This document shows positions 17,882 to 26,382 of a stretch of 64,000 nt of DNA, one piece after another (the stretch's first letter is position 1; every line of letters begins with the position of its first letter). The DNA comes from a bacterium. GTDB lineage: Bacteria > Planctomycetota > Planctomycetia > Isosphaerales > Isosphaeraceae. The position numbers were made by a program, and so were the translations under genes. The notes beneath the pieces are model-generated. The model was not told the DNA's origin, searched no databases, and saw only the letters and a program-made list of their open reading frames with translations. The DNA lies in NCBI GenBank assembly GCA_016125085.1, contig WGMM01000008.1:147449-211448 (forward strand), written 5' to 3'.

Positions 17882-19963
17882 TCACCGAGCGACGGCTTTC
17901 ACGGCCTTGTCTTTGTGCTTGAGAGCCTCGACGTAATCGGCCAGGATTCGCATGACTTCGTCGTTATAGAATTCGCTCTCCCAGACGGGTCGCTCGGCGA
18001 ACCGTTTGCGGGCTTTGTCCTTATCCTTCTCTTTTGACTTGCCGTGGTCGGGATCGTCTTCGTCCACGTCTGCCTCAGGGATGAAATCGGATCGGAACTG
18101 AGCCTCGTTCAGGGAGATCGTTTCCCGCTTCTTGCGGTCGATCGACTTGCGGATCTGTTCCATCTGCTTCTGGAACTTTTCGTCCTTTTTGCGTCGATCG
18201 GTCGAGGCCGTGACGAGTCGATTGACCAGGTCTGGATCGACCATGTGGAAGTCGTCACGTTCCAGTGAAGGGACTTTATCGAACTTCAGGGCATAGTCCA
18301 TCTTGGCTTCGCCGAAGTCGGCCTGATCACGTACCGACGGGATGTGAATGTGGGGTTTCACGCCTTCGATCTGCGTGCTCTCGCCGTTGGCACGATAGAA
18401 CTGCTGAATGGTCAGTTTGAGCGCGCCCAGGTCGGGCTGCTTGATGCGAACCTGCTCGTTCAGCGGCACGATGCTCTGGACGGTGCCCTTGCCGAAGGTG
18501 CTGGAATCGCCGATCACCAGGCCGCGGTTGTAGTCGCGGATCACACCGGCGAAAATTTCCGAAGCGCTGGCGCTGGTCTTGTCGATCAGAACGGCCATCG
18601 GCCCGGTCCATTCCGCCTTGCCGCTGTCGTCATCCAGGTGGCGAACGCCTGAAGCCTGACGCACCTGAACCACAGGACCGGAATCGATGAAAAGGCCAGA
18701 AAGCGAAATCGCTTCCTGAAGGAGACCGCCACCATTGGCTCGAAGGTCGATCAGAACGGCATCCACCTTCTGGCTCTTGAATTCCTCAAGCAGCTTTCGT
18801 GTATCGAGCGTCGCACTCACGGCGTTCGGGTTGCCCTGGAAGATCGCCTGGGTGTCTCCGTAGAAAGCCGGCAGATTGATCACGCCCACCTTGATCACGG
18901 CACCATCAGCGGCCTTCTGTTCGATGACCTTGCCCTTGGCGTGCTGCTCTTTCAGCTCGATCTTCTGACGCGTCAGCTCATAGATCTTGCGCTCGCGAGT
19001 GCCGGCCGGCTGAACGATCAGACTGACCTTCGTTCCCGCGGGGCCACGAATTTTGCGGACGACGTCCGAAAGCTTCTTCTCGACGAGATCCTCTTCGGTT
19101 CCGTCGGCATTCACGATCCCGACGACCTTGTCTTCGATCTGAAGTCTGCCGTCCTTGTCGGCCGCACCGCCAGGCACGATCTCCTTGATCGTCGCAAAAC
19201 CGTCTTCGCTGGCCAGCGAAGCCCCAATACCTTCCAGTTCGAGCCGCAGGCTCTGAAGCATATCTTCCCATGTACGGGGAGACATGTAGCTGGAATGGGG
19301 ATCGATCGAAGTCAGAAGGGCCGTCAGATAGATTTCGAGAAGATCCGTCGAACTGACCTGCTTGAAGGCACGCAACCGGTCGCGATATCGCACGGTCAGC
19401 TTCTGGCGAGCCTCTTCGACAGGCGTGTCGTCAATCTTGAACTGAAGCAGATCAAGCTTGATCCGCTTGCGCCAGCGGTCTTTACGATCGTCGTCGGTCG
19501 TCGGATATTCGACCTTGTCGGGGTTCTCGGGAATCGATTCGTCGACGGAAAAATCCATGTCCTTCGCGATGAATTCCTGGATCCAGGGCTGGGCCTGTTC
19601 GGCCCGCTGGAGGAACCGGTCGAAGACCTGGCGTGCGAATTCGATATCGCCGTCCTTGATCTTGTCATCGAGTTCCGCCTCCTGTTTGAGGAACCCTTCG
19701 ATGTCCGACTTGAGGAAGTATGTCTTTTGCGGATCGAGAGCCTTGAAGTAGCTGCGGATCCATCGCTTCGAGATTTCGTCGTCGATCTTCGGTTTCGCGA
19801 TATGACTGTTTTCGACGATCAGGGCTACCAGGCGAGCCGTGATCTGGTTGATCTCCTTATCCGACAGGTTCGGTGCCTGGGCACCCAGAAAAGCGATCGT
19901 GGCAAGCGCCAGTGACGCAAGCCCCAATGGCATCCGAAATCGATGGAATAGCGAACGAATCAT
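17882..19963 (-). CDS. Carboxy-terminal (tail-specific) processing protease, S41 family
   Basis: A 693-residue protein with a signal peptide (MPLGLASLALATIAFLGAQA). Domains in order: a helical N-terminal domain (residues 30-220), a PDZ domain (about 230-320; ELEGIGASLASEDG... GGAADKDGRLQIEDKVVGI), the S41 protease domain (about 340-560) with the catalytic serine in TSASASEIFAG (near 465) and the general-base lysine in TFGKGTVQS (near 491), then a charged C-terminal domain. This matches Prc/Tsp-type proteases, which degrade or trim envelope proteins from their C-terminal tails. Length and layout resemble E. coli Prc (682 residues). Divergent from the LysM protein gene, with about 150 bases between the starts. 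Confidence 0.92.
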   Translation of the reverse strand: MIRSLFHRFRMPLGLASLALATIAFLGAQAPNLSDKEINQITARLVALIVENSHIAKPKIDDEISKRWIRSYFKALDPQKTYFLKSDIEGFLKQEAELDDKIKDGDIEFARQVFDRFLQRAEQAQPWIQEFIAKDMDFSVDESIPENPDKVEYPTTDDDRKDRWRKRIKLDLLQFKIDDTPVEEARQKLTVRYRDRLRAFKQVSSTDLLEIYLTALLTSIDPHSSYMSPRTWEDMLQSLRLELEGIGASLASEDGFATIKEIVPGGAADKDGRLQIEDKVVGIVNADGTEEDLVEKKLSDVVRKIRGPAGTKVSLIVQPAGTRERKIYELTRQKIELKEQHAKGKVIEQKAADGAVIKVGVINLPAFYGDTQAIFQGNPNAVSATLDTRKLLEEFKSQKVDAVLIDLRANGGGLLQEAISLSGLFIDSGPVVQVRQASGVRHLDDDSGKAEWTGPMAVLIDKTSASASEIFAGVIRDYNRGLVIGDSSTFGKGTVQSIVPLNEQVRIKQPDLGALKLTIQQFYRANGESTQIEGVKPHIHIPSVRDQADFGEAKMDYALKFDKVPSLERDDFHMVDPDLVNRLVTASTDRRKKDEKFQKQMEQIRKSIDRKKRETISLNEAQFRSDFIPEADVDEDDPDHGKSKEKDKDKARKRFAERPVWESEFYNDEVMRILADYVEALKHKDKAVKAVAR

Positions 19964-20114
19964 CGCGAGCCCTCGAGGAGATGACAGTCCTTCGTCTCTG
20001 AGATACTATTCTAATCGTATCGGAGAAACCGGGAACCAACAAGGCGATTCGATCGCCCGCACGGATTTTCGAATTTTTTGCGAAGTTTTCCTCCGACATT
20101 ACCGATACCCATTC

Positions 20115-21455
20115 ATGAACGCTTCGAACGGCCCCTACGTGTCGAGTTTGCCCACCATGATTCTCCTGCGTTATGGCATCCGCTGCTCACTGCACTACAG
20201 CGTACCGCTGACGCTCGGACTGATTGCCTACACCGGCTCCTGGCAAGGCGTCGCACGCAACCTGATGACTGAGTCAAAAACCGGCGGTCAGCCGAATCCT
20301 GCTGACGCGAAAACCGGTGATCTGACCGCCAGCAATGACGGAACCGCGAAGAGTACGACAGATTCCGCTGCGAGTGATCGCCCTGAAGGCGAATCGATCG
20401 CAATGATTCCCGATACAGGGGAGTCGCCCCGGAGCCTCTCGATTCCAAGAGCGGATTCGCGCCGCGGTCGAGGCACTGAGCCGGAATCCGCATCGAACGG
20501 AAACTCACGGCCTCGGATCGATGCGGAACGCCCTCCACGCGACCGCGACATCGATGCAACCGGACATCAAGCCCAAATCGCCCAATCGGAACCGAGGGAG
20601 TCGGGTCCGCCCCTCACGGCGGGGATGGCCGCCGGAGCAGCCGGGCTCGCTTTCGTTGCCGTCAATTCGCAAAACGTCGTTTCGGAACAAGTCGCATTCG
20701 CCGGGACGAAGCCGGAAAGAGCGGTCGAAAAGTCGCCTGATCCGGTCAGCCCTCAGACTGCTCTTGCGGCAGAAGCCTCTGAGTCAAGGCCCGGCACCGA
20801 ACCGGATAACGGCGCTTCGACGCAAGCATCGCTTTCAGCCAAACCTTCCGATCCGCCGGCAATTCGACCTGAAGCCGAAGGCGCGGAAGCCCCCAGCGCT
20901 GAACCTGCCCACCTGAATCCACAGATCCGGGCCATCGCCGCCGAAGTGCCAAGCGCCACTGTCATCGCCCGGAACGTGACGCCTGAAGCCGCGAAGCCTG
21001 CGGAAAAACCGGACATTCAGACCGGCAACCAGGCGAACGAAACGGACCGGACAACACCGGAAATCCAGAAGGAATCTACAAACGGCGAGACGGCTGGCGC
21101 GGTCGTAGAGTCAGCTCCGAAGCCTGACTCAACCCAGGCGCCCGAAACGGAGAACGCGGTCGTCAAAGTCGAGTCGAAACCGGAGAGCAGCCAGACAGCG
21201 GCAGTTGACAAGAAAACTGTCGATATCCCTGACGTCGTCATCGCGCAGCAAGGGGAATCCTGGAATCGAATCGCGGCACGAATCTATGGCGACGAGAAAA
21301 TGGCCGAAACCATCTGGCGGGAAAACAGGGACGCGCATGGCGGAGCCCCGGACGCCATGCCGATCGCAGGACGAATGGTGCGGCTGCCGGAATCCGGGAA
21401 ACAGTATTCGATTCCGAATTCGGGACAAACCCAGCTTGCTCGCACGGCACGCTGA
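20115..21455 (+). CDS. Proline/glutamate-rich protein with C-terminal LysM-like domain
   Basis: A 446-residue protein. It has an N-terminal hydrophobic stretch (SVPLTLGLIAYTGSW), a second short hydrophobic patch (TAGMAAGAAGLAFVAV) and a long low-complexity middle rich in A, E, P, S and T, which looks disordered. The last 60 residues (IPDVVIAQQGESWNRIAARIYGDEKMAETIWRENR) read as a LysM fold: VxxGESW, IAxxxYG, NR, MPIAGRMVRLP. LysM domains bind peptidoglycan. The middle may span the periplasm. The start is uncertain (no clear Shine-Dalgarno); ATG at 20157 is an alternative. Its neighbour, the S41 protease, acts in the same compartment. Confidence 0.75.
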   Translation: MNASNGPYVSSLPTMILLRYGIRCSLHYSVPLTLGLIAYTGSWQGVARNLMTESKTGGQPNPADAKTGDLTASNDGTAKSTTDSAASDRPEGESIAMIPDTGESPRSLSIPRADSRRGRGTEPESASNGNSRPRIDAERPPRDRDIDATGHQAQIAQSEPRESGPPLTAGMAAGAAGLAFVAVNSQNVVSEQVAFAGTKPERAVEKSPDPVSPQTALAAEASESRPGTEPDNGASTQASLSAKPSDPPAIRPEAEGAEAPSAEPAHLNPQIRAIAAEVPSATVIARNVTPEAAKPAEKPDIQTGNQANETDRTTPEIQKESTNGETAGAVVESAPKPDSTQAPETENAVVKVESKPESSQTAAVDKKTVDIPDVVIAQQGESWNRIAARIYGDEKMAETIWRENRDAHGGAPDAMPIAGRMVRLPESGKQYSIPNSGQTQLARTAR

Positions 21456-21501
21456 ATCGAAGAGTTCGGGAACATTCTCATGATCATTCCGGCCAGCCGG
21501 T

Positions 21502-23766
21502 TCAGGATGTCTTCGGCTGGCGGATTTGATTTTCGAGCACGTCGAGCTTTTCGTCCATGCTCCTGAGCTGGGTGGAATCAAGATCCAGGCCACCGAAACG
21601 AATCTGGTAGAACGCGGATACGACGATTTGAGGTATTCCCTCAAGACCTGATTCCTGAAATCGCTCCTTCAGTCCGATTCCGACCCGGTCCGCGAATTCC
21701 CTCGGCGTTTCGTTGCGCGATCGCTTCAGCCCCAGCTCGCCGAGGAGGGACTCAAGCCGTTGGTAAATGGCGATTCCAGGCGTCATTGCGGCCTGATCGC
21801 CATTTTTGCGCCAAATCCGCCCCAGAAATCGCCCCAGCAGCAATCGTCCCAGCCGGTAAAGCAGTATCGCCAAAACGGCTGCGACGATTCCGCCAAGGAA
21901 CCCTCGCCCGCTGAAGGCCTTGAGCAGGTCCGATACTTGTCGTGTTCCGCTGAGCAGATCCCTGAAACCTTGAACCATGATCAGGAAACCGGACTGGGCC
22001 TCACGGAACAAGCGAATGATCGGGTCGTAAATGACGCGATACTGGCGTTCGGCATCGAAGCCGATGATGTAAAAGACCCAGATATACCGAATGAAATCCG
22101 TCGCCTGGCGAATCTGCGAGAAGAAACCGCCGGGCGAAATCGTCTGCTGTCGTTCGTAGCCAGGTGTCGGGTCGAGAGTGATCCAGCGTTCGACTTCACC
22201 AGGCCCGCTGGAAACGAGAGCTTCGACCCAGGCATGGGCGTACTTTTCGCGCACATACATCACCCCGCCAAGGGCATTCCAGTCGCCACCCTTGAATCCG
22301 TTGACGAGTCGCGTCGGGATTCCCACGCTCCGAAGCGACAATGCCAGGGCCGAGGCGAAGTATTCGCAGTGCCCTTCCTTGCGGTTGCGGATGAAGTCGA
22401 GCACGGGGTCGATCTGCTCGTCCACACGCGTCTGCACCAGTGTGTAGCCGTAGAGGGTCTGATCGAGGAAGTGAGCCTCGACCGCGCGAGCCCGGGCTTC
22501 GGTATCCGTCGGCGATATGTTGGTCACGATCGGTTCGGCCAGTTGCCGCAGTTCGTCCCGCATCTGAGCCGGTATGGTGAGAAGGGTGCGGCGAAGCTCA
22601 TCCGAAACGGGGATCTCACCGGGCTGCGGCAGCGCGGGGTCGATCGAGGAGACCACTTCGTAATCGTAAACGCCGTTATAGGTATTCCGGGTGATGGTAC
22701 CGTCGTTGCCGTTGAGGAGCATTCGGGATCGGAACCGCACGAGGGGCCGCGCGCCGAGAATCGGCCGAAGCCCAAAAACGACGTTGCTGTCGGTCGGCTC
22801 CTGGCGGATTTTCTGCTTGATCGCGTTCGTCAGCTCGAATTTCCTCGGCATGCTGACGGTCGCGTCCGGGTGCCGCTTCCACTGGCCTTTGTCGTAACGG
22901 GCCATCGTCACGCCACGCCAGTAAAGCTCATGCCCTGGGGCCGTCGTTTTTCCTTCGGAATCGAAAAACTCGACGGTGAGAACGATGGCGTCATTTTCGA
23001 GAATCTCGCCGAGCTGCCCCAGCTTGACTTCCTCATCGAAGCCGGTCAGATGCTTGCCGGCATTGCCCGAACGCTGGCTCAGGCGCATCGCATCGCCACG
23101 GGGCATCGCCAGGAAAACCAGCACGGACATCGCCAGAGTCGTCAACACCACACGGATGCCGGACCAGAAAAAGGCCCTGTCGAAGATTTTCGAATAGGGC
23201 TGATCCTGGGTTTTGATCCTGGCTTTCGGCGGCAGATTCGCGGAAAGCTCAGGGTGATTCGACCGTGCAGCCTCACGTTCCAGGTGGAAGAGCGTCAGGG
23301 CCCAGAGGCTCACGATCGCCCAAAGAAAAATCGTCTGCCCGACGAGGTCGCTCTGGCTGATGACGGCCGAAGTCAAAACGATGACCAGGCCGAGCAGGAA
23401 CAGAAACCAGTCGTCCTCAACACTTTTCGGCATGGCCATTTTGATCCACACCAGATAGAGCAGCCAGTGGCCCAGCGAGAGTACCAGCAGGTCGGACTGA
23501 AGCAAGCGCCAGCCAAGCCGCACCTCGGCGAACACGAGCGGCATGGAGAGCAGTGCCAGCCAGCCGCCCTGCCTGCGCGAAAGGCCCCTGGACCGGCCGC
23601 GGTCGACTCGGGCATAGGACCAGATCGCCAGCGCCAACGTCGCCGGGGGATAAATCATGGCGATCGGATTGTCTCGCCCGGATTCGATGGACAATGCGAT
23701 CGAAGCCAGCACGAGCATGGCATAGAGACTGCCGCGAAACAGCCGCTCGAAGCGAATTCCGGTCAT
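21502..23766 (-). CDS. TgpA-like transglutaminase membrane protein
   Basis: A 754-residue protein with at least five N-terminal membrane helices (DUF3488/TgpA-like region, residues 15-220) and a periplasmic transglutaminase-like domain with the triad in GHCEYFASAL, KYAHAWVEALV and TLDPTPGYE. A further membrane helix (GIVAAVLAILLYRLGRLLLG) and a C-terminal cytoplasmic tail with the DUF4129-like segment ETPREFADRVG follow. TgpA-type proteins are encoded with MoxR and DUF58 genes, as here. The start ATG overlaps the stop of the DUF58 gene (ATGA), so the two are translationally coupled. In other bacteria the family is linked to envelope function, but the substrate is unknown. Confidence 0.9.
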   Translation of the reverse strand: MTGIRFERLFRGSLYAMLVLASIALSIESGRDNPIAMIYPPATLALAIWSYARVDRGRSRGLSRRQGGWLALLSMPLVFAEVRLGWRLLQSDLLVLSLGHWLLYLVWIKMAMPKSVEDDWFLFLLGLVIVLTSAVISQSDLVGQTIFLWAIVSLWALTLFHLEREAARSNHPELSANLPPKARIKTQDQPYSKIFDRAFFWSGIRVVLTTLAMSVLVFLAMPRGDAMRLSQRSGNAGKHLTGFDEEVKLGQLGEILENDAIVLTVEFFDSEGKTTAPGHELYWRGVTMARYDKGQWKRHPDATVSMPRKFELTNAIKQKIRQEPTDSNVVFGLRPILGARPLVRFRSRMLLNGNDGTITRNTYNGVYDYEVVSSIDPALPQPGEIPVSDELRRTLLTIPAQMRDELRQLAEPIVTNISPTDTEARARAVEAHFLDQTLYGYTLVQTRVDEQIDPVLDFIRNRKEGHCEYFASALALSLRSVGIPTRLVNGFKGGDWNALGGVMYVREKYAHAWVEALVSSGPGEVERWITLDPTPGYERQQTISPGGFFSQIRQATDFIRYIWVFYIIGFDAERQYRVIYDPIIRLFREAQSGFLIMVQGFRDLLSGTRQVSDLLKAFSGRGFLGGIVAAVLAILLYRLGRLLLGRFLGRIWRKNGDQAAMTPGIAIYQRLESLLGELGLKRSRNETPREFADRVGIGLKERFQESGLEGIPQIVVSAFYQIRFGGLDLDSTQLRSMDEKLDVLENQIRQPKTS

Positions 23767-25136
23767 CGATCGCTCCCGCCCGCCACGGGCATAGGCATGG
23801 CCAGCTCATTCGGGGCCTGACTCGAATCCAGCGGGGCTGACGAATCGTCTTGAACGGCCGCTGGCGCTTCCTCGAGTTTCGATTTCGATCCTCGGCGGTC
23901 GAATTCGATCAGCGGATCGAGCGCCCCCGCGGACGCATCCAGAAATACGATGCGATTGATGAGTCCCCGGCCCGAAGCGCTTCGCAGGCGTTCGGAGCGG
24001 GCAAGTTCCTCGCTCCACTGCATCGGCCGGGTGCTCACGATGATGAAGATCGCCTCTCGCAGAGTGGCTGGCGGCATGATCTCCATCAATTGGTGGATCG
24101 AAAGTTCGTGATTCGGCTTGATCGTCGCCAGGCATGTGAGCATTTCATGCAGCAGCCGCACGGATGCAGGCCCCTGTCGCAGGTCCGGTACGGCACCTGT
24201 CCAGCCCAGGGTCAGCCGACGGCGTTCGCGCCGGCACAGGTCAACGCACAGGCTGGCAGCGAATTCGACGGCCAGCTCCACGTTCGCCTTCATGGCGTCG
24301 GTGGCCCTGTGGCGGGGCAGCCAGGGATCGAGAAGGATGACCAGATCCTGCTCGCTCTGCTGCTCGAACTCCTTGATCATCAGCTGATTGATGCGGGCAC
24401 TGGTGCGCCAGTGGATCCAGCGGGGGCTGTCATCCGGCCGGTAATCTCGCAGGCCATGATATTCCTGCTGCTGGGCAGAGCGGTCATGCTGCTGGCCGCG
24501 CCGGGTCTGGCTGCTTTCCCGGTGAATGATCTGCCACCGGCGCGTCAAATGGCCGATACGCGGATAGATGACGATCGTTTCCGAAAGCGGGACGTGGCTG
24601 GAGCGTTCCATCAGGCCGAACGGGAAGCGTGTCAGCAGAGTGATCGCCTGCGCCCGGTAGCGGCCACGTGAAGGGGCGACGACCTGCCAGCGCGAGCGGT
24701 CGCGCGTGCCGCCGGCGACTCGTGAGAAAAACACCCGGGGGCTCAGCTTCGTGGAGCCTGGCACCGGATCCAGCGGCACCCATTCGTCGGTGAGCGTCAA
24801 CGCCAGCACGGCGGATTTGCGGGCGGAGTTATCGAGAACGTAATCGATCGACAGCTCATCGCCCGCGAATACGTGCGATGGCAGTCGACGTTTGATCCGC
24901 ACCTTCCTGAGCATGGCCGTGCTCATGAAGAAGGATGTCACGATCGGGCCTGCGACCATCCCGCAGATCAGGAGAATCAGGTTGATCTGCTGATACCAGC
25001 CCACGACGGCGAGCACCAGGCAGCTCACCCAGTAGAACATGCCTTCCGGGGTGGTTTTCAACCGTTCCCTCGGCATGAGCCAGTCAATCGACTTGTGCCA
25101 GAGGCCTCGCCAGTAGGATGTCGCGGGTTTCGCCAT
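23763..25136 (-). CDS. DUF58 domain protein (MoxR-associated, von Willebrand-like)
   Basis: A 457-residue protein with two adjacent membrane helices near the N-terminus (GMFYWVSCLVLAVVGWY; LILLICGMVAGPIVTSFF), then a beta-rich region, then the DUF58 core with YHGLRDYRPDDSPRWIHWR, the family hallmark (R-x-Y-x-x-G-D-x-x-R-x-I-x-W). DLVILLDPWLP behind it matches the start of a von Willebrand A-like fold with a modified MIDAS. I chose the ATG at 25136; a GTG five codons upstream is also possible. It lies between moxR and tgpA and overlaps the latter by four bases. Confidence 0.9.
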   Translation of the reverse strand: MAKPATSYWRGLWHKSIDWLMPRERLKTTPEGMFYWVSCLVLAVVGWYQQINLILLICGMVAGPIVTSFFMSTAMLRKVRIKRRLPSHVFAGDELSIDYVLDNSARKSAVLALTLTDEWVPLDPVPGSTKLSPRVFFSRVAGGTRDRSRWQVVAPSRGRYRAQAITLLTRFPFGLMERSSHVPLSETIVIYPRIGHLTRRWQIIHRESSQTRRGQQHDRSAQQQEYHGLRDYRPDDSPRWIHWRTSARINQLMIKEFEQQSEQDLVILLDPWLPRHRATDAMKANVELAVEFAASLCVDLCRRERRRLTLGWTGAVPDLRQGPASVRLLHEMLTCLATIKPNHELSIHQLMEIMPPATLREAIFIIVSTRPMQWSEELARSERLRSASGRGLINRIVFLDASAGALDPLIEFDRRGSKSKLEEAPAAVQDDSSAPLDSSQAPNELAMPMPVAGGSDR

Positions 25137-25207
25137 GGCCGCCGGTCTCACTCAGGGACGAACGAAAACTCGGGAGAACGCACGCGTTCGATCGCGCTTC
25201 GGCTTCG

Positions 25208-26182
25208 TCAGACCGGCACTTCGAGCCTGTCCACGATATCCCGCAGGATCGCTTCGGCAGCCGCGAACTCGCCCGCCTGGAGGAACGACTTGCCGACGAT
25301 CCGGTGCGCCAGAACAGGACCGACGAGCGCCTTGAGGTCATCCGGAACGACGAAATCTCGCCCGCCGAGAAACGCGAACGCTTGAGCCGCCCGATACATC
25401 GTGAGAGCCCCGCGGGTGCTCACGCCGACTCGCAAGTCCTCGTGTTCACGCGTGGAACGGACGATCTCCAGAAGGTAATCGGCCACCGAATCGTCCACCC
25501 GCACATTGCGCACGGCATGCTGCAGTTTGACGATCTCCTCGCCCGTGATCACGGGCGATAGCGTTTCGACTGGTGCCCCCTGCCTGTGCATGGTGAGGAT
25601 TCGGCGTTCTTCGGAACGGGCCGGATAGCCCATCTTGATCCGCAGCATGAAGCGGTCCAGCTGGCTCTCCGGCAACACGTACGTGCCTTCGAATTCGAAC
25701 GGGTTCTGCGTCGCCATCACGAAGAACGGCTTGGGCAGAGTGTGCGTGGTGCCTTCGATCGAGACCTGGCCGTCCGACATGGCTTCCAGCAATGCCGACT
25801 GCGTCCGGGGCGTGGTGCGGTTGATTTCGTCCGCCAGGATCACGTTGGCGAAAATCGGCCCCGGCTTGAACAGGAACTCGCCGGTGCCGCTGGAATAAAC
25901 GCTGGAGCCGAGAATGTCCGAAGGCAGCAGGTCAGGCGTGAACTGGATCCGGCGGAAAGGCGAATCGATCGAAACTGCGATCGCCCGGGCAAGAAGCGTT
26001 TTGCCCACGCCAGGCACATCCTCGATGAGCACGTGCCCTTCGGCCAGCAGCGCGACGAGAGCCATGCGGATCGGCTCAGGCTTACCCACTACGACCGAAT
26101 TCAGCTGTTCCGTCAGTCGTTCCAGGCCGGCTCGATCCGATGTTCCGACCGTCTGCTCGGCGGCGTTGGCATCCACGTTCAT
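25208..26182 (-). CDS. MoxR-family AAA+ ATPase
   Basis: A 324-residue ATPase. Walker A is DVPGVGKTLLARAIA (near residue 55), Walker B is VILADEINRTTPRTQSALLEAM (near 110), sensor 1 is FVMATQNPFEFEGTY, and the arginine-rich QLDRFMLRIKMGYP follows. The C-terminal lid domain includes GVSTRGALTMYRAAQAFAFL. MoxR proteins act as chaperones that mature or insert metal centres in partner complexes. It heads the moxR-DUF58-tgpA gene set, and the gap to the DUF58 gene is about 70 bases. Confidence 0.93.
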   Translation of the reverse strand: MNVDANAAEQTVGTSDRAGLERLTEQLNSVVVGKPEPIRMALVALLAEGHVLIEDVPGVGKTLLARAIAVSIDSPFRRIQFTPDLLPSDILGSSVYSSGTGEFLFKPGPIFANVILADEINRTTPRTQSALLEAMSDGQVSIEGTTHTLPKPFFVMATQNPFEFEGTYVLPESQLDRFMLRIKMGYPARSEERRILTMHRQGAPVETLSPVITGEEIVKLQHAVRNVRVDDSVADYLLEIVRSTREHEDLRVGVSTRGALTMYRAAQAFAFLGGRDFVVPDDLKALVGPVLAHRIVGKSFLQAGEFAAAEAILRDIVDRLEVPV

Positions 26183-26382
26183 TCGGGGCCCCCATCACGG
26201 TGTCCGGTCATTTCGCGAATTGATCACAAATTAAGTAACAAATTCGGAAAGGAATGGGAATGACTCGCCCCGAACTTCGACTGTCACAGCTCGATACGGT
26301 CGATCGCATCGCCTTTTCCGGTCTCGCATATTGTTCACCGAACCGAACCTGGCTTTATTCGCCGAATCGATCCTCGATTCGC

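Noticed and set aside
21760..23820. Long plus-strand frame of 686 codons opposite the TgpA-like gene
   Set aside because: It is an antisense shadow of a high-GC gene. The minus strand has the transglutaminase triad and membrane helices; the plus frame has no domain and no ribosome-binding site.
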